Positions 1 through 7,816 of a DNA stretch of 64,000 bases are shown in pieces. The translations under genes were made by a program, and so were the position numbers. Under the pieces are notes generated by a model, which saw only the letters and a list, made by a program, of their open reading frames with translations, was not told the origin of the DNA and did no database searches. Within the stretch, counting starts at the first letter, position 1. Each line of letters begins with the position of its first letter. Source of the stretch: a virus; the IMG/VR virus record IMGVR_UViG_3300025120_014381, positions 1 through 64,000 of that record; one strand, written 5' to 3'.

Positions 1-635
1 AATTTGCGGCGCCTATACACATCTTCACACTTACCTGGTTTAACCGGTCTACCCATCCAAGCATACTTAGGTTCTTCCTTGGCAATAGCAGCAATCAACG
101 ATCCATGATCATCAAAAGGCCTTGTGATATAATAGTTCATTATCATGTAAAATTCGTGCTGTTCCGGAGAACCAAAAGTTACATGTCCTCGACCATCAAC
201 TTGCTGACGTTTACTAAGTTTTTTGTGTAAACTGTATAATGCTTTAACATATTCTTGACCTAGCTCATATGCCTCTTGATGAAACTCCTTTAGCTTCACC
301 TCATCCTCAGGTGTAAATCTTTCTTCTGAAGAGTTCACCCATTCACAGTAGTCTAGTGTTGATTGTAGATATGCCCTGGCCTTGTTTTTGAGCATCTCAT
401 ATTCTATGTTAACTTTAAGCATACTTGCAGGAAGCTCCGGTTCTCTGGAACCCATTGCTAAAGCAAGTTGGTTAGCTTGCATTGTATCAGCATAATCACC
501 CGAAGCTTCTAATGATGATAATTTCTGTGCTAATCCGGGAATATTAAGACGTGCACGCTCACCTTGTTTCTGTGATTCATAATCTTTATAAACTTCGTTT
601 ATTAGATTTCTCAATGTTTGCCTTGTTATCTTCAT
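1..635 (-). CDS. Leader-bearing phage protein, 3' end outside window
   Basis: An open frame of at least 211 codons begins with ATG at 633-635 and runs off the left edge, so the C-terminus is missing. Residues 1-15 (MKITRQTLRNLINEV) match the leader shared by many proteins here, with a possible prohead-protease-type site after LINE. The rest is helix-rich and charged, with segments such as YCEWVNSSEERFTPEDE, and matches no family I recognise. The start lies 1 nt past the stop of the upstream gene, and GGTGG sits just before it. The leader suggests capsid cargo; the function is unknown. Confidence 0.8.
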   Translation of the reverse strand, partial: MKITRQTLRNLINEVYKDYESQKQGERARLNIPGLAQKLSSLEASGDYADTMQANQLALAMGSREPELPASMLKVNIEYEMLKNKARAYLQSTLDYCEWVNSSEERFTPEDEVKLKEFHQEAYELGQEYVKALYSLHKKLSKRQQVDGRGHVTFGSPEQHEFYMIMNYYITRPFDDHGSLIAAIAKEEPKYAWMGRPVKPGKCEDVYRRRK

Positions 636-636
636 A

Positions 637-1194
637 TTACCACCATGTGTATCTTGTTTTTCCACCAAAAAGATGTGGATATCTACCAATCCGGCATGAC
701 CAATATCTTTTTGACATCTTATCTTTTGTCTCTTTGCACTTGTGACGTGCAACAAATGACTTACGACGTTTTAAGCTTTTTAATCCAACACTCATTCCTC
801 TCGCGCCGAAAGTTAGCTTCTTAACCTTTTTTGTCTTAGGGTTCTTTACGTATACTACGTATTTCCCACCCTTACCTCCGCTATTTCGCTTCGGCTTATT
901 TAGTTTGACTTTACGACCTTGATACTCAGCTTCATCAAGTGTATACATCTCCAAAATAGGAAAGTCTAAAGCAACAACCATACCATTATACTCGGCAAGT
1001 TGTCCTATGTCTGTTTTAATTAGATCAAAATCATCTTCATTTAAAGAGATGTCTCCACACTCATATGCAGTTCTTGCTTCATTTATCATTGCAAAAAAAG
1101 ATTTAGAACCCGGCCTGTAAATACTTTCATTTAGCGGTACATTATTTTCTACGTGGTATTTTAAACCTTCTGATAAAAGCTTTTTACTTTTCAT
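637..1194 (-). CDS. Basic-tailed phage protein, possible prohead/core component
   Basis: A protein of 185 residues. I chose the ATG at 1194 because GGAG lies 7 nt before it; a TTG six codons upstream has no such site. The N-terminus MKSKKLLSEGLKYHVENN is basic and amphipathic and contains LLSE-G, a possible prohead-protease site, with LNE-S further on. The last 70 residues are strongly basic with FGARGMS, RRKSFVARHKC and YWSCRIGRY. This tail type (FG..., RRKSFxARHxC, YWSC) recurs in T4-like marine phage proteins; His and Cys residues could bind zinc, which is inference. It overlaps the upstream gene by 11 nt. Confidence 0.75.
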   Translation of the reverse strand: MKSKKLLSEGLKYHVENNVPLNESIYRPGSKSFFAMINEARTAYECGDISLNEDDFDLIKTDIGQLAEYNGMVVALDFPILEMYTLDEAEYQGRKVKLNKPKRNSGGKGGKYVVYVKNPKTKKVKKLTFGARGMSVGLKSLKRRKSFVARHKCKETKDKMSKRYWSCRIGRYPHLFGGKTRYTWW

Positions 1195-1615
1195 TCTTCT
1201 GCTCCAAAACAATTAAACTTGATAAGGATATTGTCGTGCGTTTATTACCCTCTCTGATAATTGCAGTTTTCGATGAAGTGTTATTGTGACGAATTTCTTC
1301 TAGTACACCCACGTGCATCTCTTGATTCTTGTTACCAAGATCAGATGTGATACCTGCGACTAAGTCATTTATCTTAGGTATTTTCGTATCCACCTGAACT
1401 TTTGATTTTCTTTTCGTGATTCTTCTGCACACTAATTTTGAAACTGCAAATACTCTTGGATAGTATGATGCATCGTGCGACTTCACAATCAGGTCGTATT
1501 TACCGACGACTAACACTTGGCAAACATTACTGGCTGAAAGCTTGAAGCGATCACCCTGCTCGACAAAGTTGTCGACGATTAGCTGATCACCTTTTTTAAA
1601 TTCAACGTCAGACAC
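1184..1615 (-). CDS. Small SH3/KOW-like beta-barrel protein with two repeats
   Basis: A protein of 143 residues starting with GTG, preceded by GCAGGAG at 5 nt. The N-terminal half opens with FKKGDQLIVDNF and the second half (about residue 75 onward) looks like a second barrel with HVGVLEEI and KRTTISLSSLIVL. K-x-G-D/E-L-hydrophobic openings followed by a strand with G-[IV]-V recur in at least five other small proteins of this window, so I treat it as a member of a paralogous SH3-like set. No catalytic residues are apparent; function unknown. Confidence 0.7.
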   Translation of the reverse strand: MSDVEFKKGDQLIVDNFVEQGDRFKLSASNVCQVLVVGKYDLIVKSHDASYYPRVFAVSKLVCRRITKRKSKVQVDTKIPKINDLVAGITSDLGNKNQEMHVGVLEEIRHNNTSSKTAIIREGNKRTTISLSSLIVLEQKNEK

Positions 1616-1673
1616 AAAAACTCCTGCTATAAATATATATCAAATTAAGCATAAGTTATCTTTCAGAAAAAAA

Positions 1674-1934
1674 TTAAATTCCGTCTGCTCCGATCGCCTC
1701 AACTGGACAATTTTCCATCGCCTCGTAGCATTCCTCTAACTCTTTTTCGTTTTCAGGTTGTTTGTAGACAACGTCATGATCACCATCATCACTCATTTTA
1801 AAGTTTCTAGGTGCACAATCAGAACATACAGAACAGATAATACATTCACGATCAACGTAAAAAGATACTTTTTGGCCAGCAATTATCGAAATACCACCAA
1901 CATTGTCTCGCCATTTATCATTTTTGTCTGCCAT
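1674..1934 (-). CDS. Single-cluster ferredoxin
   Basis: An 86-residue ferredoxin. Cys31, Cys34 and Cys37 form CxxCxxC and Cys76 lies in the NCPVEAI motif, the ligand pattern of bacterial monocluster [4Fe-4S] (or [3Fe-4S]) ferredoxins. Cys40 and Cys69 are extra cysteines that could form a disulfide. The phenotype is acidic and soluble. It overlaps the end of the IscU gene by 17 nt, so the pair is translationally coupled, suggesting the scaffold supplies its cluster. Electron partners cannot be told from sequence; ThyX and other reductive enzymes are candidates only. Confidence 0.88.
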   Translation of the reverse strand: MADKNDKWRDNVGGISIIAGQKVSFYVDRECIICSVCSDCAPRNFKMSDDGDHDVVYKQPENEKELEECYEAMENCPVEAIGADGI

Positions 1935-2307
1935 CTTTTTTTCTCTGATAATCTTGGATTGCTGCTTTTATTGCATCTTCTGCAAGGACAGAGCAGTGAA
2001 TTTTAACCGGTGGTAATTGTAGTTCTTCTGCTATGTCTATATTCCTAACCTGATTCGCTTCTTCAATGGTAATACCTTTCAATAGCGTCGTCACGTAAGA
2101 ACTACTTGCTATAGCAGAGCCGCAACCAAATGTTTTAAATTTAGCATCTTCTATAATACCATCTTCATTTATTTTAATCTGTAATTTCATAACATCACCG
2201 CACGCCGGCGCGCCAACAAGCCCAGTACCCACAGACGAATTACTTGGGTCTAGTGAACCTACGTTCTGCGGGTTTTCAAAATGTTTAATTAACTTATCAC
2301 TGTACAT
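1918..2307 (-). CDS. iscU: IscU/NifU-type Fe-S cluster scaffold protein
   Basis: A full-length 129-residue IscU. It holds the three cluster cysteines Cys36 (GAPACGDVM), Cys62 (FKTFGCGSAIASSS) and Cys105 (KIHCSVLAEDAIKAAI), with Asp38 after Cys36. The motif LPPVK at 98-102 is the site bound by the HscA chaperone in bacterial IscU. All functional residues are intact, so it should assemble [2Fe-2S]/[4Fe-4S] clusters using the host desulfurase. No IscS, HscA or HscB is visible nearby, although a J-domain protein lies at 52.4-53.2 kb. Its start lies just downstream of the tmRNA, and ferredoxin follows. An entire IscU is unusual in a phage. Confidence 0.93.
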   Translation of the reverse strand: MYSDKLIKHFENPQNVGSLDPSNSSVGTGLVGAPACGDVMKLQIKINEDGIIEDAKFKTFGCGSAIASSSYVTTLLKGITIEEANQVRNIDIAEELQLPPVKIHCSVLAEDAIKAAIQDYQRKKDGRQK

Positions 2308-2323
2308 ATTATCTCCAAAGTTG

Positions 2324-2708
2324 TGGACCCGGCGGGAGTCGAACCCGCGTCCGCAATAGTCTTAGTTTGAGTCATTCACAAGCTTAGCTAATCATTTTTC
2401 CGATTAGCAGGATAGACACCAATTTTCCACCAACTCTAGGTAACCTTGAGTTCCCACCTCATACTACGAGGGTAACCATTGTAGATACGGCAAAGTCCAC
2501 TAGACTCCCTTATAACTTTTTCGTCTCATCCATCTGACTAACCTCTTGTTTTTCACCGAAAGAGATATCGGCGCCAATTAAGCAGCTATAGCTACAGAAT
2601 CGAAATGCGAATTATTATTTGCAATTATAAAATTTGAACTGTTGAGGGCGTATCTTCCCTGCTTGCACTCTCTCCTTGATTCTATTCCGTCGAAACCATT
2701 ACGGGCCC
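2324..2708 (-). ncRNA. ssrA: tmRNA (SsrA), tag ANNNSHFDSVAIAA
   Basis: On the minus strand the RNA begins GGGCCCG, followed by the conserved GGTTTCGACGG. It ends with a T-arm GCGGACGCGGGTTCGACTCC and an acceptor strand CGGGTCC that pairs with GGGCCCG through one G-U. The discriminator A is followed by CAA, so the terminal CCA is not encoded. The tag frame at 2578-2622 reads ANNNSHFDSVAIAA plus TAA, and its alanine resume codon and AA end are typical of SsrA. It serves ribosome rescue and proteolysis tagging, and the phage copy carries its own tag. SmpB is not in the window. A TATATA box at 2714-2719 could be its -10. Confidence 0.95.
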
Positions 2709-2713
2709 TTACC

Positions 2714-2719
2714 TATATA
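2714..2719 (-). promoter_or_regulatory. Possible -10 element of the tmRNA gene
   Basis: TATATA lies 5 nt upstream of the mature 5' end. No convincing -35 element is seen at 16-18 nt, so this is a positional inference. Confidence 0.35.
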
Positions 2720-2755
2720 TTGTAATAAGAAATGTTGTTATTTTCAATTTTTCTG

Positions 2756-3493
2756 TTACCTTACACAAAATTTTACTATATCATAATCGTCGTAAGCAGA
2801 ATATAAAAACTTTACTCCGTCATACAATACTATCTTATGGTCAACCACCGCGTTGTCTTGGTCCCTAGCAACATGATAAGAAGACGTAGCTTCACCTGAT
2901 TTAATTTTATTATTGAGATAGTTGGTGATTACATAATATGAAGCATTCTGATAACCTGATCTCGTCATGTGCTTTTCCTGGATAAATTCTGCTGTGTCAT
3001 CATGATGACAACCTAGTAGCGCAGCCTCTTCATTCATATAAGATGCTAGGTCTGGATAGTTTACCAGCGCTGTATCGTTGAATTCGGCGTTAAAAAAATT
3101 TAAAATATTAATTGATTTGTTTTTAATTGCGTCAAAAACCATTTGACCGGTGAGTATAAATTCATCATCATCATCAGGTAGTTCTGATTTTTCTTTGCCT
3201 AATACATCCACAGCTATCTCCTCAGCTGATGTCATTGGATCAGGCCTTAAACTTTCATCTTCTAAAGACATGTCCGCGGCAAGACTTCGTGCCATTCGTC
3301 TGTAGCTACTGTCTTGCTGCATTAAACTATCTAATCTAGGGTCCAAAGCACTAACTGCTGTATCTTTGGCAATACCAGGCATGTATGCATCTGATGCAGC
3401 TGTTGCAACTCCTTTTGGGTCAACAATAACATATTTGCCTTCGTGCATCGCTTCGTTTATTAATTGCCTTAGTTGTCTTCGTGTTATTTTCAC
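2756..3493 (-). CDS. Leader-bearing protein of unknown function
   Basis: A protein of 245 residues. I place the start at the GTG at 3491-3493, which gives (M)KITRRQLRQLINEAMHEG, the shared leader with LINE-A; a longer frame from a TTG would bury it. The GTG lies 7 nt after the upstream stop. The body is acidic and mixed alpha/beta, with NILNFFNAEFNDTALVNYPD and a C-terminal YDGVKFLYSAYDDYDIVKF, and has no recognised domain. It is the first of four consecutive leader genes (2756-4693). Probable capsid cargo, by inference from the leader. Confidence 0.75.
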   Translation of the reverse strand: MKITRRQLRQLINEAMHEGKYVIVDPKGVATAASDAYMPGIAKDTAVSALDPRLDSLMQQDSSYRRMARSLAADMSLEDESLRPDPMTSAEEIAVDVLGKEKSELPDDDDEFILTGQMVFDAIKNKSINILNFFNAEFNDTALVNYPDLASYMNEEAALLGCHHDDTAEFIQEKHMTRSGYQNASYYVITNYLNNKIKSGEATSSYHVARDQDNAVVDHKIVLYDGVKFLYSAYDDYDIVKFCVR

Positions 3494-3500
3494 TGGATAC

Positions 3501-4010
3501 TCATCTAGAAAACATGTCAGGGCCAAAATTACCTATGCCATCATAAGGATCATGATCATAATCATCCGGACCATCGTAATTGCTATCCTCGTCAAATACA
3601 GGATAAAAATATACACCGGTATCACTATCATTACCTTGCATAGCATCTATAAATTCCTGGGATGCTTCGTACTTTTCATTATCTTCTAATCTTGATGCTG
3701 GGTGCGAAACAATTGCCATGACATCTGATTCTATTTTTCTATACTGCTCTTCTGTCAACTCATCAGCACTATCTGCACCATAATTATAAAATTCTATATC
3801 ACCCACGTGCAATGGGTGACTATTATCATAGAAAGCCATCTCAATTGATAGTCCTGTTTGTCGCCTACCATCGTCGTCACTCATGAGTGTGTATGAACCC
3901 GGCCTTCCGGAGTAACTTGGATCTGAGAAACGTGGGTCGTCTGTTGGATCTTTAAATCCTTTCATCGCTTCGCTAATTAAGCCTCTTAATTTTCTTCTTG
4001 TTATTTTCAT
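3501..4010 (-). CDS. Leader-bearing acidic protein
   Basis: A 169-residue protein starting MKITRRKLRGLISEAMKG, a near-copy of the neighbouring leader with LISE-A. The mature part is strongly acidic, rich in D, Y, G and P, and its last 45 residues (EDSNYDGPDDYDHDPYDG region) look disordered. No family is recognised. The ATG overlaps the upstream stop as ATGA, indicating coupled translation. A highly acidic injected protein could mimic DNA or bind basic host factors, but that is speculation. Confidence 0.75.
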   Translation of the reverse strand: MKITRRKLRGLISEAMKGFKDPTDDPRFSDPSYSGRPGSYTLMSDDDGRRQTGLSIEMAFYDNSHPLHVGDIEFYNYGADSADELTEEQYRKIESDVMAIVSHPASRLEDNEKYEASQEFIDAMQGNDSDTGVYFYPVFDEDSNYDGPDDYDHDPYDGIGNFGPDMFSR

Positions 4011-4411
4011 AATCCTTTTCCTACTGCTACAAACATGTTAACATAATAGTCCTCAAGATTTTTAGTTATTTCAGCAATAGTTTTAAATGCAAATTCCATC
4101 TGAATATCTGCCTCTAAATTTTCATCCTCAGTATAAAAGTTGTTAAAACCAGCATGAAAAATTCCTAGTAACTCGTTAACCCATCCATGAACGTGATTCT
4201 GAAAATCTATGCTATCAAGATGCTCACTTAACATTTCTTTTACTAGTTGTTTAAAATCAAGACCTAGTGAGTCACACAGCTCATATGCTTGTGCAACATA
4301 CGCACGATCATAAGTTGACAAAAATTCTGTTTTTATTTTTATCGCGCTGCGCGGATTTGTCGCAATGCTTTCACTTATAATTCTACGTAATCTATTTTTA
4401 TCTATTTTCAC
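4007..4411 (-). CDS. Leader-bearing helical protein
   Basis: A 134-residue protein from a GTG that immediately follows the upstream TAA. It begins (M)KIDKNRLRRIISESIATN, the leader with IISE-S. The rest is predicted mostly helical, with FKQLVKEMLSEHLDSIDFQNHV and a C-terminal EITKNLEDYYVNMFVAVGKG. No known domain is seen. Its stop overlaps the next leader gene by 4 nt. Confidence 0.75.
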   Translation of the reverse strand: MKIDKNRLRRIISESIATNPRSAIKIKTEFLSTYDRAYVAQAYELCDSLGLDFKQLVKEMLSEHLDSIDFQNHVHGWVNELLGIFHAGFNNFYTEDENLEADIQMEFAFKTIAEITKNLEDYYVNMFVAVGKGL

Positions 4412-4693
4412 TTAAAGCCCCATTTGTTGACACATTGTCATGACTCTTTGTGAGCAATAGCTCGCAAACTGTGGACAACCATAATCAGCACACATTTCTT
4501 TACACATTATACTTACCTGCATTGGATCACACATTCCACGAGACAAGCAGCTCATGATAACTTGTTGTATGATCTGTGAAGTGTAGTCATATTCAGGTGT
4601 ACCTGGTTGCGGGCCGCCCATACTCATTTCAGACAAAACTTGTCTTGATTCTTGTAATAGTAATTTACGCAATTTATTTCTATTAAGTCTCAT
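4412..4693 (-). CDS. Leader-bearing small Cys/Met-rich protein
   Basis: A 93-residue protein with AAGGAG before its ATG. The leader is MRLNRNKLRKLLLQESRQV, with LLQE-S. The mature part holds seven cysteines (CLSRGMC, MCKEMC, YGC, YC and MC contexts) and many methionines, suggesting a small disulfide-bonded or metal-binding helical fold. That pattern would be unusual for a cytoplasmic phage protein and would suit delivery to an oxidising compartment, but this is inference. First gene of the leader run that continues to 2756. Confidence 0.75.
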   Translation of the reverse strand: MRLNRNKLRKLLLQESRQVLSEMSMGGPQPGTPEYDYTSQIIQQVIMSCLSRGMCDPMQVSIMCKEMCADYGCPQFASYCSQRVMTMCQQMGL

Positions 4694-4755
4694 ATTTGCT
4701 CCTTTAAATCATTTATAATTATTACTTATTTTTTCTTTTTTCTTTTCAACATTGA

Positions 4756-6060
4756 TTATATGTCGTCTATATCTACATCGTAAAGATAGTCTAAAGATCG
4801 ATAGCTAGGTTGCGGTGAATCAATCTCGACGTTGGAAAGTGTCGGTGCGCTGTAGTGCATATCGGGTAAACTAAGATTGACACTGCTAACATTTGTTTCA
4901 AATTGTCTCGATGCATTATCGAGATCTAAATTAAATTCTTTACCACCAATGTCAAGTGCAATTAATTCACCACTAGATCTTCTTCCAAATTGCTCTTTAT
5001 GTATATCCCGCCATTCCAAATTTGATGTGATGATAATTTCTTCAATTAAGCCTAAGATATCTCTGTAATCTTCAAGAAGTGTAGCGTTATTGTTATTGGG
5101 TAGCTTTTTCTTACCCGGTATCCTTTCAATTAACAAGTGTTCTCTAAATAATTCTTCAAAATCATCAACAGCGCTAAAGTTGTTAACAATGCCTAAAACA
5201 TTTAAACACAACATTTTTAATGTAAGTGGGCTTCCATTGTCTAATTTTACCAAAACCTGCGTTGGGTTAACCTTACCATGTGCAACAAATAAGTTGTTGC
5301 ACTCAGCAGCAATCTGTCTTTTGTGTTTAGATGGAGTTGCAGGATCACTAATATATTGAATTAGTTTTTGGAATGTATCTAGCCCATATTTTATGACAAA
5401 TCTTTTTTGTTGATAGCCGGATGTAATTACATCTAAATAAACATTTTCTATTTCTGCTGCTATCGAGCCACCTAGCCCGTATAAGTTAAGTAAATTATCA
5501 AATTTAACATGTCTTACTTGAACAAACTTATTTAGAGCATGCTCGATGTTAAAAAACACAAACCCATCCGGGATAACTCTTTCCATTATAATATAAAAAA
5601 GCCTATTAATCTGTTTGTTTTTATTTCTTTTATTATGAGACGATCCATGCTTCCAGTACACAACAGGCCTGTTTAAATTGATTACACCTTTTGTATATAC
5701 TTTTGCTGTTTTATTTGGGCTTCTTGAAACCAAATTTAAGTTTTTTGCCGCATTATCAATAGTGTGGAAAAGTTTTATAACTTTATAATCATCAAGAGAA
5801 ATAACAATGCCTTCTGCACCACTAGCAATAATCCTTGGTTTATTTAATCTATTTTCTAGCCTAGGCAACCTCTCAGCATCAGCAAGATAATCAACAATTT
5901 TTTCTGCCAAAGGTCGGTATAAAGACCAGCCTTTGTCATGGGTCGGATCATTTGCAGCAATTGGGTCATAAAGATAAAAATTCTCGCTCATTAAGTAACG
6001 ATCATGTTTTACAAAAGACTCAAAGATCAATGTTCTAATTTTATTTCTATTCATTAACAT
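4756..6060 (-). CDS. Leader-bearing protein-kinase-like protein
   Basis: A 434-residue protein. The leader MLMNRNKIRTLIFESF has LIFE-S. Residues 78-98 (IIASGAEGIVISLDDYKVIKL) resemble a kinase N-lobe: a glycine loop at Gly81/Gly84 and a VIK lysine at 96. YIIMERV at about 156-162 resembles the hinge. EWRDIHKEQFGR (349-360) resembles a catalytic loop with Asp352, and ALDIGG (368-373) a DFG-type metal site. About 190 residues separate hinge and catalytic loop, so the fold is divergent, and Gln357 stands where Asn is usual. If active it would be an injected phosphotransferase. A pseudokinase is equally possible. Confidence 0.65.
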   Translation of the reverse strand: MLMNRNKIRTLIFESFVKHDRYLMSENFYLYDPIAANDPTHDKGWSLYRPLAEKIVDYLADAERLPRLENRLNKPRIIASGAEGIVISLDDYKVIKLFHTIDNAAKNLNLVSRSPNKTAKVYTKGVINLNRPVVYWKHGSSHNKRNKNKQINRLFYIIMERVIPDGFVFFNIEHALNKFVQVRHVKFDNLLNLYGLGGSIAAEIENVYLDVITSGYQQKRFVIKYGLDTFQKLIQYISDPATPSKHKRQIAAECNNLFVAHGKVNPTQVLVKLDNGSPLTLKMLCLNVLGIVNNFSAVDDFEELFREHLLIERIPGKKKLPNNNNATLLEDYRDILGLIEEIIITSNLEWRDIHKEQFGRRSSGELIALDIGGKEFNLDLDNASRQFETNVSSVNLSLPDMHYSAPTLSNVEIDSPQPSYRSLDYLYDVDIDDI

Positions 6061-6127
6061 ATAAAACCTGTCCTATTATTCTATAATTATTATTTAACAA
6101 GATAAACAACTATATAAAATTATTCAT

Positions 6128-6427
6128 ATGAATAAACATCTTTATATAATCCAATCCGACGTAACTGGTGCCATCAAAGTAGGTATTAGTAAAAACCCCC
6201 AGAATAGGTTACGGCAGTTACAAACCGGTTCACCGTATAGACTTAAGTTGCTTGCCATAGTAAATGGTAGAGGTGACTTAGAAAGATCTCTGCATTCATA
6301 TCTGAAACCCTATAAACAAGCTTGCAAGGGTGAGTGGTTTGACTTTGAGTGCACTGGATCTTTTCCGGACTGGCTTAGTGAGATGGTTGACTGGGAGGTT
6401 GCAAATGTTTGGTGGGCTAAAAGTTAA
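6128..6427 (+). CDS. GIY-YIG-like T5orf172/MUG113 domain protein
   Basis: A 99-residue protein on the plus strand. LYIIQSDVTGAIKVGISKNP followed by RLRQLQTGSP, ERSLHSYL and GEWFDF matches the T5orf172/MUG113 branch of the GIY-YIG superfamily. The paired strands (YII..., IKVGIS) and the Arg (RLRQLQTG) and Glu (LERSLH) positions are present. Such proteins are often nucleases or DNA-binding partners; here it is a single-domain form. It converges with the leftward HAD gene, and their stops overlap by 4 nt. A TATAAT lies about 45 nt upstream without a clear -35. Confidence 0.8.
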   Translation: MNKHLYIIQSDVTGAIKVGISKNPQNRLRQLQTGSPYRLKLLAIVNGRGDLERSLHSYLKPYKQACKGEWFDFECTGSFPDWLSEMVDWEVANVWWAKS

Positions 6428-7095
6428 CTGTTTAGTAGCAGCTGAAGCTGCTGGATTGTTTGCTGACTATTTCCAGTTACATGTAATATACCTAATCCAC
6501 CCCTAGCATTCCATTCAAGAATAGTCTCTTCCTTGTCGTCAATTAAAATATTAGGTGTGCCTGTTGATGATACCGCATAGTTTTGTTTTTCTACAGCTGG
6601 AACAATTACAACTTCTACTGGCTGTGGGCTTAGATTTTCTTGTACCCACATTCTTTTACCTTGATTAGCCGGCATGCCTTTTGTGCTGTTTATTGGCGCG
6701 CTAAGAATATTGACTGTTATACCTAAAGAAGTAATGAAAGGCCACAACATATCAGTACCGTCAATTAGCTTTGGTAAACTGTAAAAGAATTGCCCCGGGT
6801 CTTGAACAACAACAGCGTACTTGAGTCGCTTTAATAACTTAACAGCATTAATATCTGATCCCATTGGAACTCTAAAGTCTTGACCAAAAGCTTTTAGAAC
6901 TTTAGTTATTTTTTTTCTTAAAGACTTAGATTCAATGTACCCACCATCGGCAGCAAAACTTAAATACTCGTTCATCTTGAGGATCGCACCGGTGCTAAAG
7001 TCAGCAATGACTCCGTCCATATCACAGTATATTTGATACTGGATATCTAATGATTCTAATATTAAAGACTTAAGTTGGTTACGTGTTAACTTCAA
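6424..7095 (-). CDS. Leader-bearing HAD-family phosphatase
   Basis: A 223-residue protein. I set the start at a TTG at 7093-7095 preceded by GAGGGGG, giving (M)KLTRNQLKSLILESLD, the shared leader with LILE-S. Then comes YCDMDGVIADF, the HAD nucleophile motif I (DxDGV), and a late ILIDDKEETILEWNARGG, the motif IV acidic pair typical of phage 5'-nucleotidase-like HAD enzymes. It should dephosphorylate a small phosphate ester, perhaps a nucleotide; the substrate is unknown. Having both an enzyme domain and the leader makes it a prime injected-enzyme candidate. Confidence 0.82.
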   Translation of the reverse strand: MKLTRNQLKSLILESLDIQYQIYCDMDGVIADFSTGAILKMNEYLSFAADGGYIESKSLRKKITKVLKAFGQDFRVPMGSDINAVKLLKRLKYAVVVQDPGQFFYSLPKLIDGTDMLWPFITSLGITVNILSAPINSTKGMPANQGKRMWVQENLSPQPVEVVIVPAVEKQNYAVSSTGTPNILIDDKEETILEWNARGGLGILHVTGNSQQTIQQLQLLLNS

Positions 7096-7108
7096 AATTA
7101 CCCCCTCA

Positions 7109-7816
7109 TTACGGCATCTCATAACTAATATCATATTCATACAATATTTCTTGCATTTTTATTAACCAGGTTGATTTGTACTCACCCGGGTCCGTTCTTC
7201 CTGGCATTAATGCTGTACTAGTGCTATATAAACTGCTATCTAACAAGTCTCTAGCATCTAATAAAAGTTTAATTCTGTGTCGTGCTAACTTACCTAATCC
7301 TTCGATTATTTTTGCCTCCGCGGCGACAAAGGGTTGTCCTCTTATTCCTTGTCCTCTTAAGATTTCATAAAAGTTCGGGTATATATCGCCCTCTCTTAGT
7401 CTGCGACGCACTTGTTCAGTATTCTCGTACTGGCTTATGTCTCTTATACGACCGTTGATCATTCTAAAAACAGTATCACCAAATGGCGGTAAAATTGCTC
7501 TTCCATATACATCACCACCGTAAAGCTGTCGTTGAATTAAGGGTGTGTTATAGCTCGGATTATTTTGATAGTATCTTTGGATCTCTTGGTTTGTTTGAGC
7601 ATCAATAAGATCCCGTTCAACCGGTTGACCAAACTGTCTACTTAGCTTTATTGCTGCATCAAAAAGTGCCATGTCACCTCTGTTACCCGGGTTAGGTTCT
7701 AGTTTGTGTGGTATTCCAAGTTGTTTTAGCTTTAACTTTCTTGGCCGAGGATTGTTCATTTCTTCTAGAACACTTTCCCTTATTAATTTTTTAATCTTGT
7801 TTTGTGATATCTTCAT
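7109..7816 (-). CDS. Leader-bearing protein of unknown function
   Basis: A 235-residue protein starting MKISQNKIKKLIRESVLEEM, the leader with LIRE-S. The mature part is basic, rich in Arg, Pro and Asn, with MALFDAAIKLSRQFGQPVERDLID and ILRGQGIRGQPFVAAEAKIIEGLGKLARHRIK. No family is recognised. It lies between the HAD phosphatase and the membrane protein of the kinase cluster, with start and upstream stop touching at 7816. Confidence 0.7.
   Translation of the reverse strand: MKISQNKIKKLIRESVLEEMNNPRPRKLKLKQLGIPHKLEPNPGNRGDMALFDAAIKLSRQFGQPVERDLIDAQTNQEIQRYYQNNPSYNTPLIQRQLYGGDVYGRAILPPFGDTVFRMINGRIRDISQYENTEQVRRRLREGDIYPNFYEILRGQGIRGQPFVAAEAKIIEGLGKLARHRIKLLLDARDLLDSSLYSTSTALMPGRTDPGEYKSTWLIKMQEILYEYDISYEMP

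Noticed and set aside
551-824. Plus-strand open frames at the left edge
   Set aside because: They are antisense to the clear minus-strand leader gene (1-635) and the basic-tailed gene; no ribosome site or coherent domain.
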